This document shows, in pieces, positions 1-6,634 of a stretch of 6,634 nucleotides of DNA. Below the pieces are notes generated by a model. It saw only the letters and a list, made by a program, of their open reading frames with translations, made no database searches and was not told the DNA's origin. Position numbers and translations under genes: made by a program. The DNA comes from JBILVQ01 sp044370375 (GTDB lineage: Bacteria; Bacteroidota; Bacteroidia; UBA4408). The first letter of the stretch is position 1. Each line of letters starts with the position of its first letter. Location: positions 1-6,634 of the forward strand of contig JBILVQ010000170.1 in the NCBI GenBank assembly GCA_044370375.1. Direction: 5' to 3'.

Positions 1-2498
1 GGAAGAAGCATGGCGATAAAATTATTGGGGTGGATATTGCTGCCATCAACATTACTGAAAACCGCGAGGAGTTTAGACAGTTGATGATTAAAATTGGGGT
101 GGGTGTGGCCCCTTCTGAAACAGCCAACTCTTTTTTGGAAGGCAAGGAAATTGCCCAACGCATTGGCTTTCCGCTGGTGATTCGTCCTTCGTTTACGCTG
201 GGCGGTACCGGTGCTTCTTTTGTGCATACCAAAGATGAATTTGAAGCCAAACTGACCCGCGGTTTGCATGCTTCGCCTATTCATGAGGTGTTGATTGACA
301 AAGCCGTTTTGGGTTGGAAGGAATATGAATTGGAACTGTTGCGCGATAGCAATGATAATGTAACCATTATTTGTTCTATTGAGAATTTCGACCCCATGGG
401 GATTCATACCGGTGACTCGATTACGGTGGCTCCGGCACAAACTTTATCCGACACTACTTTCCAGAAGCTGCGTACCATGGCCATTAAAATGATGCGCGCC
501 ATTGGTAATTTTGCCGGTGGTTGTAATGTGCAGTTTGCCGTTAGTCCGGATGAGGCCGAGGATATTATTGCTATTGAAATTAATCCACGTGTTTCGCGTT
601 CTTCTGCACTCGCCTCGAAAGCTACCGGTTATCCTATTGCCCGTATTGCCGCCAAGTTGGCCATTGGCTATAACCTGGATGAGCTGAAAAATCAAATCAC
701 CGGCAACACTTCTGCCTTTTTTGAACCTACACTCGATTATGTGATTGTAAAAATTCCGCGCTGGAATTTTGATAAGTTCAAAGGCTCTGATCGTTCTCTC
801 GGATTGCAAATGAAATCGGTAGGAGAAGTGATGAGTATTGGTCGCAGTTTTCAAGAGGCCTTGCAAAAAGCTTGTCAGAGTTTAGAGATTAAACGCAACG
901 GTTTAGGGGCCGATGGCAGGGAGTTGCGCAACCAGGACGAGATACTCAAAAGTTTAGCCAACCCCAGTTGGAACAGGCTTTTCCATATTTATGATGCTTT
1001 TAAATTGGGCATCCCGATGCGCACCATTCAAAAGTTGACGCGCATCGATTATTGGTTCTTGCACCAAATTGAAGAGTTGCTTTCTTTGGAGAAAGAAATT
1101 GAACAGTTTACAATTGATAGCCTGCCTTTTGATTTGCTCCGCGAAGCGAAAAGAAAAGGCTATGCCGATCGGCAGATTGCCCACCTGTTGCGCTGTCTGG
1201 AAAGTGAGGTGTATAAGAAAAGAACCGAGGCCGGCATCAAGCGCGTGTATAAAATGGTGGATACTTGTGCCGGTGAATTTGAGGCCAAAACTCCTTATTT
1301 TTATTCTACGTTTGAGGATGATCATAACGAAGCCATTCCTTCCAATAAAAAGAAAATTATTGTGTTGGGCTCTGGTCCGAACCGCATTGGACAAGGCATT
1401 GAGTTCGATTATTCCTGTGTACACGGAATTCTTGCTGCCAAGGAATGCGGCTTCGAAACCATCATGATCAATTGCAATCCTGAAACTGTTTCTACTGATT
1501 TTAGTACTGCCGATCGTTTGTATTTTGAACCTGTTTTTTGGGAACATATTTTCGATATCATTCAAAACGAAAAACCCGAAGGGGTGATTGTTCAGTTGGG
1601 CGGACAAACCGCTTTGAAACTGGCAGAAAAGTTGCATCGTTATGGCATCAAAATTTTAGGGACTACTTACGAAGCCCTTGATTTGGCCGAGGACCGCGGC
1701 AGCTTTAGTACTTTGTTGAAAGAGAACAACATTCCTTATCCTAAATTCGGAGTGATTGAAGATGCTGAACAAGCAGTGCAATTGTCGCGTGAATTGGGCT
1801 ATCCCTTGCTCGTGCGCCCGAGTTATGTATTGGGCGGACAAGGCATGAAGATTGTAATCAACGAACAGGAATTGGAACAGCATGTGGTAAATATTCTGAA
1901 GGATATTCCGGGCAACAAGGTGTTGCTTGATCATTTTTTGGAATCGGCCATTGAAGCTGAAGCCGATGCGATTTGCGATGGCGAAGATGTTTACATCATT
2001 GGCATCATGGAACACATTGAGCCTGCCGGTATTCATTCCGGTGATTCTTATGCCGTATTGCCACCTTTCGATTTAAGTGAAAAGGTAATGCAGCAAATTG
2101 AAGCGCATACCCGTAAAATTGCTTTGGCACTGAATACTGTTGGCTTAATCAACATTCAGTTTGCCATTAAGAATGAGGTGGTTTACATCATTGAAGCCAA
2201 TCCGCGCGCTTCCCGCACGGTGCCTTTTATTGCCAAAGCCTATGATGAACCTTATGTAAATTATGCTACCAAAATTATGCTGGGCGTTAATAAGTTAAAA
2301 GACTTTAATTTTCAGCCCCGCAAGCATGGTTATGCAATAAAGGTTCCGGTGTTTTCGTTCGACAAATTTCCGGAAGTCAACAAAGAACTTGGCCCTGAAA
2401 TGAAATCGACCGGTGAAGCCATTTATTTCATTGATGATTTAACCGATGAGTATTTCCACCAGATTTACTCTGAAAGAAATTTGTACCTTAGTCGTTAA
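1..2498 (+). CDS. carB: Carbamoyl-phosphate synthase large subunit, 5' end cut by window; no C-terminal allosteric domain
   Basis: This enzyme makes carbamoyl phosphate from bicarbonate, two ATP and ammonia supplied by the CarA glutaminase, feeding pyrimidine and arginine synthesis in the cytoplasm. The frame is open from base 3 (…KKHGDKIIG before GTG 30), so the gene begins upstream; that GTG is not the start. Numbering from GTG 30: the first ATP-grasp half has R12, R52 (IRPSFTLGG) and E183/N185/R187 (EINPRVSRS). A helical middle domain spans about 285-430. The second half starts near 440 (LGSGPNRIGQG at 446-456) and has R556, R596 (VRPSYVLGG) and E722/N724/R726 (EANPRASRTVPF). These match E. 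coli R129, R169, E299/N301/R303, R675, R715 and E841/N843/R845 as I recall them, with a steady offset of 116-119, so about 117 residues are missing upstream and the full protein would be near 940. It stops after KSTGEAIYF plus a short tail, so the MGS-like domain that binds UMP, IMP and ornithine in E. coli (~135 residues) is absent. Both catalytic halves look intact. Confidence 0.97.
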   Translation, partial: KKHGDKIIGVDIAAINITENREEFRQLMIKIGVGVAPSETANSFLEGKEIAQRIGFPLVIRPSFTLGGTGASFVHTKDEFEAKLTRGLHASPIHEVLIDKAVLGWKEYELELLRDSNDNVTIICSIENFDPMGIHTGDSITVAPAQTLSDTTFQKLRTMAIKMMRAIGNFAGGCNVQFAVSPDEAEDIIAIEINPRVSRSSALASKATGYPIARIAAKLAIGYNLDELKNQITGNTSAFFEPTLDYVIVKIPRWNFDKFKGSDRSLGLQMKSVGEVMSIGRSFQEALQKACQSLEIKRNGLGADGRELRNQDEILKSLANPSWNRLFHIYDAFKLGIPMRTIQKLTRIDYWFLHQIEELLSLEKEIEQFTIDSLPFDLLREAKRKGYADRQIAHLLRCLESEVYKKRTEAGIKRVYKMVDTCAGEFEAKTPYFYSTFEDDHNEAIPSNKKKIIVLGSGPNRIGQGIEFDYSCVHGILAAKECGFETIMINCNPETVSTDFSTADRLYFEPVFWEHIFDIIQNEKPEGVIVQLGGQTALKLAEKLHRYGIKILGTTYEALDLAEDRGSFSTLLKENNIPYPKFGVIEDAEQAVQLSRELGYPLLVRPSYVLGGQGMKIVINEQELEQHVVNILKDIPGNKVLLDHFLESAIEAEADAICDGEDVYIIGIMEHIEPAGIHSGDSYAVLPPFDLSEKVMQQIEAHTRKIALALNTVGLINIQFAIKNEVVYIIEANPRASRTVPFIAKAYDEPYVNYATKIMLGVNKLKDFNFQPRKHGYAIKVPVFSFDKFPEVNKELGPEMKSTGEAIYFIDDLTDEYFHQIYSERNLYLSR

Positions 2499-2513
2499 AG
2501 AAACAAAACAAAC

Positions 2514-2741
2514 ATGCAGGAATTTATTCTTACCCTGGTTGTATTTTTCGTCCTGTTCAGAGTACTTGGTGAAGTGCGCGGCAACAGAGGTCCGGTGAAG
2601 ATATTTTATTTCAACCAAAGACCGCAAGAGCCAAAGCAGCAGCAAAACCATGAGCCGGTTGTGAACCCAAAATCATCTAATCGAAAAATTTCGAAAGAGG
2701 ACGATGGCGAATATGTAGATTACGAAGAAATTAAAGATTAA
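2514..2741 (+). CDS. Small single-pass membrane protein, DUF4834-like, function unknown
   Basis: This is a 75-residue protein of unknown function. Residues 3-18 (EFILTLVVFFVLFRVL) form one hydrophobic segment right at the N-terminus, probably a membrane anchor. Next comes a basic stretch (R16, R22, R25, K29), then a polar, low-complexity P/Q/N/K region (about 36-58). The acidic C-terminal tail is GEYVDYEEIKD. A short N-terminal membrane helix with a terminal GEYVDYEEI-type motif is what I recall of DUF4834, a family seen mainly in Bacteroidota; the assignment is from memory of the pattern, not a search. The gene starts 15 bases after the carB stop and ends 24 bases before the YfhO gene, which supports co-transcription and argues against a chance frame. 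No Shine-Dalgarno is visible; the leader is agaaacaaaacaaac. The charge pattern would put the tail in the cytoplasm, which is an inference. Confidence 0.8.
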   Translation: MQEFILTLVVFFVLFRVLGEVRGNRGPVKIFYFNQRPQEPKQQQNHEPVVNPKSSNRKISKEDDGEYVDYEEIKD

Positions 2742-2765
2742 TTCAAAAACCAACCCATAAAACCC

Positions 2766-5231
2766 ATGAACGGACTTTCCCTCAAGTCGCTTACTCCGCA
2801 TATCATTGCAGTATTGGTGTTTATTTCCATAACCATTGCTTATTTCAGTCCGCTGATTGAAGGCAAGGTTATCCGACAGCCCGATGTGGTGAATTTCAAA
2901 GGCATGTCGAAAGAGATTGCTGATTATCGGGAGCAATACAAAAAGGAGCCCTTGTGGACCAATTCTATGTTTGGTGGCATGCCTGCTTACCAGATTTCGG
3001 TTAAGTATCCCAACAATTTGATTCGTCCAATTAATAGTATTTTGGGGATAGGTATTCCACATCCGGCCACCATCATTTTTCTTTGCATGCTGGGTTTTTA
3101 TTTGTTGTTGGGAACCTTTCATGTAGCACCTTTGCTGGCAGCCGGTGGAGCCATTGCCTTTGGTTTCTCCTCTTATTTTATTATTCTCATTGAGGCCGGA
3201 CATAATCCTAAGGGTTATGCCATTGCTTATATGGCGCCCATTGTAGCCGGAATTTTTCTTGCCTACCGCGGTAAACCATGGATTGGTGCTGCTTTGGCCG
3301 GTTTTTCCCTGTCGCTGCAACTGGCCATGAATCACTTGCAGATTACTTATTACTTGGCCATGCTCATTGCCTTTATTGGCGTTGGCGAATTGGTTCGTCA
3401 CATCGTTGCCGGAGAATTAAAGAAGTTTATTTTGCCCAGTGTTTTGTTACTGATTGGCGCTGCTTTGGCCATTGGTCCGAACATTACCAACCTCATGGTG
3501 ACCGAAGAATACGGTAAGTATTCAACGCGCGGTCCTTCCGAATTAACCGATAACAAAGAAAACAAAACTTCGGGTCTGGATAAGGATTATGCCACCCAAT
3601 GGAGTTATGGAATAGGGGAGACCTTTACGCTAATGATACCCAATTATAAGGGTGGACAATCACAAGTGATTGGCGATAACAAATCCGCCCTCGAAAAAGT
3701 AGATCCTGATTTCCGTCAATACATTTCCAACTTTAATCAGTATTGGGGCGATCAGCCTTTTACCTCCGGTCCGGTTTATATTGGCGCCATCATTTGCTTT
3801 TTGTTTATGCTGGGAATGTTTATTCTGAAAGATCATTTGAAATGGTATTTGTTGGCCGCAGTAATCTTAACGGTGATGCTCAGCTGGGGTAAAAACTTTA
3901 TGGGTTTAACCGATTTCTTTATGGATCATGTGCCCGGCTATAACAAGTTCAGGGCGGTTTCCATGATTTTGGTGATTGCTGAATTTTGTTTGCCGCTGAT
4001 TGCCATTCTTACCGTGAAATATTTGCTCGAGAATCCGGCAGTAGTAAAAGAACAACAGAAAAAATTATTCATGGCCTTTGGTTTTACCGGTGGTTTGTGT
4101 TTGTTGTTTTATTTGTTGCCGCAAACCTTTCAAGATTTTTTTGCTGCCAATGAATATGAAAATGTTACCCGCCAGTTGAAAGAATCAAAAGCCAGTCCGG
4201 AACAAATTTCTTTGTTTATGGACGGGGTATTGAACGCAAGGGTGGCCATCTTTAAAGCCGATGCCATCCGCAGCTTCTTTTTTATTTTGCTGGCTGCCGG
4301 TTTGGTTTATGCCTATATCGCAAAACCATTTAACAAGAGTTATTTGATGGTTGGCTTAACCCTTTTGATTTTTATCGACTTGTGGAGTGTTGACAAACGT
4401 TACCTGAACAAGGATAATTTTGTATCAAAATCGGTGATGGAAGTTCCTTATGAACCAACCGCTGCCGATCAGCAAATTTTGGCCGATAAGGACATTAACT
4501 TCAGGGTAATCAACACAGCAGTAAGTACGTTTAATGATGCCAGTACCTCTTATTTTCATAAGTCGATTGGTGGTTATCATGGTGCGAAACTAAAACGCTT
4601 CCAAGAGGTAGTTGAACGACACATTTCGCAAAACAACATGCAGGTGTTAAACATGTTGAATACCCGTTATTTTATCATGAAACCCGGACAGGAAGCGGAG
4701 CCCATGGCCCAAAGGAATCCGGGAGCATTGGGCAATGCCTGGTTTGTACAACATGCTAAAATGGTTGACAATGCCGATGCAGAAATTGATGCACTCAGCA
4801 AATTTAATCCGCGCGATACGGTGATTGTTGATAAACGTTATGCCGATTTGGTGAACAAAAAAGATTGGCAGCGCGATTCTGCGGATGTCATCAAACATAC
4901 TTCGTACAAGGCCGATGAATTGTTGTATAGCTACAACATCAGTGGTGAAAGACTTACCGTTTTCTCAGAGATTTTTTACGACAAAGGATGGAATGCTTAT
5001 ATCGATGACAAATTGGTTCCGCATTTCAGGGTGAATTATTTGTTGCGTGGAATGGTATTGCCCGCAGGGAAGCACAACCTTGCCTTCCGTTTCGAACCGG
5101 AAGCTTATCAAAAAGGAGAGTCCATTGCCTTGGCCGGATCTTTTGCCTTGTTTGCCTTCGCAGCTTTGTGTATCTTCATGCAATTAAAATCCTCAGGGAA
5201 GAAAGAAGGGGAGGAAGGACAAAAAGTTTAA
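2766..5231 (+). CDS. YfhO-family polytopic membrane protein (putative GT-C-type glycosyltransferase)
   Basis: This is an 821-residue inner-membrane protein with about 13-14 likely membrane helices. One lies near 11-30 and a cluster covers 100-240 (about 100-117, 121-142, 151-167, 172-190, 194-210, 220-240). Others are near 333-354, 358-374, 396-418, 434-452, 502-519 and 523-540, with a last one at 784-805 followed by a charged tail (KKEGEEGQK). The first outer loop carries D40 (RQPDVVNF) and GGMPAYQI (70-77); EAGHNPKGYAIAYM (143-156) is typical of Bacteroidota members. The large soluble part, about 541-783, is presumably periplasmic. It ends in the YfhO signature region YDKGWNAYIDDK (738-749), then NYLLRGMVLPAGKH (757-770) and FRFEP. 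Gram-positive YfhO/GtlB proteins glycosylate teichoic acids using a lipid-linked sugar; the acceptor in Bacteroidota is unknown to me. D40 as catalytic acid is a guess from the GT-C pattern. The GT4-type gene 10 bases downstream fits a surface-glycan role. Confidence 0.9.
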   Translation: MNGLSLKSLTPHIIAVLVFISITIAYFSPLIEGKVIRQPDVVNFKGMSKEIADYREQYKKEPLWTNSMFGGMPAYQISVKYPNNLIRPINSILGIGIPHPATIIFLCMLGFYLLLGTFHVAPLLAAGGAIAFGFSSYFIILIEAGHNPKGYAIAYMAPIVAGIFLAYRGKPWIGAALAGFSLSLQLAMNHLQITYYLAMLIAFIGVGELVRHIVAGELKKFILPSVLLLIGAALAIGPNITNLMVTEEYGKYSTRGPSELTDNKENKTSGLDKDYATQWSYGIGETFTLMIPNYKGGQSQVIGDNKSALEKVDPDFRQYISNFNQYWGDQPFTSGPVYIGAIICFLFMLGMFILKDHLKWYLLAAVILTVMLSWGKNFMGLTDFFMDHVPGYNKFRAVSMILVIAEFCLPLIAILTVKYLLENPAVVKEQQKKLFMAFGFTGGLCLLFYLLPQTFQDFFAANEYENVTRQLKESKASPEQISLFMDGVLNARVAIFKADAIRSFFFILLAAGLVYAYIAKPFNKSYLMVGLTLLIFIDLWSVDKRYLNKDNFVSKSVMEVPYEPTAADQQILADKDINFRVINTAVSTFNDASTSYFHKSIGGYHGAKLKRFQEVVERHISQNNMQVLNMLNTRYFIMKPGQEAEPMAQRNPGALGNAWFVQHAKMVDNADAEIDALSKFNPRDTVIVDKRYADLVNKKDWQRDSADVIKHTSYKADELLYSYNISGERLTVFSEIFYDKGWNAYIDDKLVPHFRVNYLLRGMVLPAGKHNLAFRFEPEAYQKGESIALAGSFALFAFAALCIFMQLKSSGKKEGEEGQKV

Positions 5232-5241
5232 TCAACCAATC

Positions 5242-6534
5242 ATGGATGCCAGAAAAGTCTTAGTTGTTACTTATTACTGGCCTCCCGGCGGAGGAGCCGG
5301 TGTTCAACGTTGGCTTAAATTCTGCAAGTACATGCCTGCTTTTGGCCTGCAGCCTTATGTGGTTACGGTTGATCCTAACAAAGCTACTTACCCAACGCGT
5401 GATGAATCATTGTGTGCCGATGTGCATGCAGATTTAAAAGTAATTACGACCAATACGCGTGAGCCTTTTGGTTTATACAAGCAGTTAACGGGTAAAAAGC
5501 AAGTTCCGCAAGGTGGTTTTGCCAACCAGGGAAAAGAAACGCTGGTGCAGCAGTTCAGCAAATGGATTCGTGGAAATTTATTTATTCCGGATGCAAGGGT
5601 AGGCTGGAATTATTTCGCAGCAAAGGCCTGCGAGCAAGCCATTCAACGTGAAGAAATCGACACCATCATCACCACCGGAACTCCGCATTCTACGCATTTG
5701 GTAGGCTTAAAAATGAAGAAAGAATTCGGTACTTGGTGGCTGGCAGATTTTCGCGATCCATGGACCGATATTTATTATTATCCTGAATTAAAACACACCG
5801 CTTGGGCTGCCAAAAAAGATGCTGCCTTGGAACGAATGGTTTTGGAAGAAGCCGATTGCATTACCGTGGTGAGTGAAGCCATGAAAGCACTGTTGGCTGC
5901 TAAATCGGATAAAATAAATCCCGATAAAATCCATGTGCTGGCCAATGGTTTTGATGAGCGCGATTTTGATGGAATTATTCCCTTTCCTCAATCCGATGAA
6001 TTTGTTATTTCATACGTTGGCACTTTAGCGCCTGCCTATCCCATCAATGAATTGATTGATGCCTTGGAGCAATTGATACAACAGGGTTTAAAACTTCGTT
6101 TTGATTTTACCGGTTCGATTCCTTTGGATAGAAAAGAGCATATTGAAAAACGATTGGGGAACAAGGTTTTGTTTCGCGGCCATCAAAGTCATGAGAAGGC
6201 TTTGCAAATCATGTTGTCGTCTCATTTGCTTTATTTGGCCATTCCGGAGGTTCCGAACAACGAAGGCATCCTTACCGGAAAATTGTTCGAATACTTGGCA
6301 TCCGGTGCAGCCATTGCCTGTGTAGGTCCAACAGAAGGAAATGCTTCCCAAATCCTTAAAGAATGCAAAGCCGGTAAATGTGTTGACTATCGCGCGGTAG
6401 ATGATTTAAAAAACGTAATTGTTGGCTATTACAAGCGTTGGGCGCAAGGACTTCCTACACGCGAAGGTTCAGACTTGCACCTAAAATATTCAAGAAGAAA
6501 TTTGACCAAAGACTTGGTGAAATTGATTCCCTGA
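5242..6534 (+). CDS. GT4-type (GT-B fold) glycosyltransferase
   Basis: This 430-residue protein is probably cytoplasmic or membrane-associated and would transfer a sugar from a nucleotide donor to a lipid-linked or polysaccharide acceptor. The N-terminal Rossmann half begins VLVVTYYWPPGGGAGVQRW (6-24), the glycine-rich acceptor-side loop of GT4-like enzymes. It continues through TTGTPHSTHL (144-153), LADFRDPWTD (167-176) and ADCITVVSEAM (204-214), with HVLANGFDERDF (231-242) at the domain junction. The C-terminal donor half starts near 253 (FVISYVGTLAPAYP) and holds NNEGILTGKLFEYLASG (339-355), the equivalent of the retaining-enzyme EX7E loop. E350 sits at the second acidic position, but the residue seven before it is G342, with E341 one place off. 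The closing SRRNLTKDLVKLI is a usual family ending, so the protein looks full length. There is no signal peptide or clear membrane segment. ATG 5242 lies 10 bases after the YfhO stop. The sugar specificity cannot be read from the sequence. Confidence 0.92.
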   Translation: MDARKVLVVTYYWPPGGGAGVQRWLKFCKYMPAFGLQPYVVTVDPNKATYPTRDESLCADVHADLKVITTNTREPFGLYKQLTGKKQVPQGGFANQGKETLVQQFSKWIRGNLFIPDARVGWNYFAAKACEQAIQREEIDTIITTGTPHSTHLVGLKMKKEFGTWWLADFRDPWTDIYYYPELKHTAWAAKKDAALERMVLEEADCITVVSEAMKALLAAKSDKINPDKIHVLANGFDERDFDGIIPFPQSDEFVISYVGTLAPAYPINELIDALEQLIQQGLKLRFDFTGSIPLDRKEHIEKRLGNKVLFRGHQSHEKALQIMLSSHLLYLAIPEVPNNEGILTGKLFEYLASGAAIACVGPTEGNASQILKECKAGKCVDYRAVDDLKNVIVGYYKRWAQGLPTREGSDLHLKYSRRNLTKDLVKLIP

Positions 6535-6553
6535 GGGAGACTTTATTTTTTTT
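6527..6553 (+). terminator. Weak candidate intrinsic terminator after the GT4 gene
   Basis: The bases TCCC (6528-6531) and GGGA (6535-6538) form a perfect 4-bp stem around a 3-base loop that is the TGA stop codon itself; a T-G pair (6527/6539) could extend it. A T-rich run follows (ctttatttttttt, eight consecutive T at 6546-6553). Position after the last gene and the T-run fit a terminator, but the stem is short and starts inside the coding sequence, so the strength is doubtful. Confidence 0.35.
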
Positions 6554-6579
6554 CTTTTGGTTTCGAAATAAAAAATGGT

Positions 6580-6634
6580 ATGCTGAAATGCGAAAAATTT
6601 AAAGCCACTGAAATTTTGGGATTGGAATTATATA
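6580..6634 (+). CDS. Possible start of a further + strand gene, cut by window end
   Basis: From ATG 6580 an open frame runs 18 codons to the window edge (MLKCEKFKATEILGLELY). Its codons (ATT, TTG, GAA, GCC) resemble those of the neighbours, and an A-rich leader (cgaaataaaaaatggt) precedes it. Eighteen open codons are easily due to chance, and I recognise no family. An overlapping minus-strand frame is also open here, so this is only a candidate. Confidence 0.2.
   Translation, partial: MLKCEKFKATEILGLELY

Noticed and set aside
30..32. GTG at 30 as the start of carB
   Set aside because: The frame is open upstream to the window edge and the upstream residues (KKHGDKIIG) continue the CarB sequence; a start here would remove the first ~117 residues of the enzyme.
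954..1637. 227-codon open frame on the minus strand inside carB
   Set aside because: It lies wholly antisense to a strongly conserved enzyme, its translation resembles no family I know, and the frame is explained by carB codon use.
2499..2765. An internal Bacteroidota promoter (TTTG … TAnnTTTG) ahead of the small gene or the YfhO gene
   Set aside because: No convincing -7 element with a correctly spaced -33 element was found in the short gaps or just upstream.
2673..3401. 242-codon open frame on the minus strand spanning the small gene's end and the YfhO start
   Set aside because: The translation is low in recognisable structure and rich in N, Q and G, as expected from antisense of membrane-protein codons; it overlaps two well-supported genes.
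6543..6634. 3' end of a convergent minus-strand gene ending in KPKEKK
   Set aside because: Only 29 codons are visible, with no recognisable motif, and the lysine codons arise from the T-run; support is too weak to list as a gene.
1..6634. Search for mobile elements, tRNA or rRNA genes, CRISPR arrays, riboswitches and a defence system
   Set aside because: No repeat units, terminal inverted repeats, integrase- or nuclease-like proteins or RNA-gene signatures were seen by eye; the window is almost fully filled by four ordinary coding regions.

Overview
The window looks like chromosomal DNA from a member of the Bacteroidota. Three things suggest this. The CarB-type protein ends without the C-terminal allosteric domain, with a tail (…NLYLSR) that I associate with this phylum. 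It is followed by a small DUF4834-like membrane protein and a YfhO-family protein of the Bacteroidota type. The genes start without Shine-Dalgarno sequences and instead have A/C-rich leaders. Base composition and codon use look uniform across the window, and I see no sign of recent transfer, mobile elements, CRISPR or RNA genes.

Layout: all supported genes are on the + strand and closely packed. Bases 1-2498 hold the last ~830 codons of carB (carbamoyl-phosphate synthase large subunit); its first ~110-120 residues lie upstream of the window. After 15 bases comes a 75-residue single-pass membrane protein (2514-2741, DUF4834-like). After 24 bases comes an 821-residue polytopic YfhO-family protein (2766-5231). 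After 10 bases comes a 430-residue GT4-type glycosyltransferase (5242-6534). Beyond it, about 100 AT-rich bases hold a weak terminator-like hairpin with a T-run, and possibly the first 18 codons of another + strand gene.

The short gaps and shared strand suggest one transcript. The first gene belongs to pyrimidine and arginine precursor synthesis. The last two look like a cell-surface glycan pair: a cytoplasmic nucleotide-sugar-dependent glycosyltransferase and a multi-pass membrane protein of the GT-C-like YfhO family, which in Gram-positives adds sugars outside the membrane. DUF4834 has no known function. The association is therefore either a housekeeping operon of convenience or a loose link between UMP supply and sugar-nucleotide use; the sequence cannot tell which.

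I found no clearly new biological system here. The points most worth a second look are the CarB lacking its regulatory domain, the uncharacterised DUF4834 protein, and the YfhO/GT4 pair with no known acceptor.
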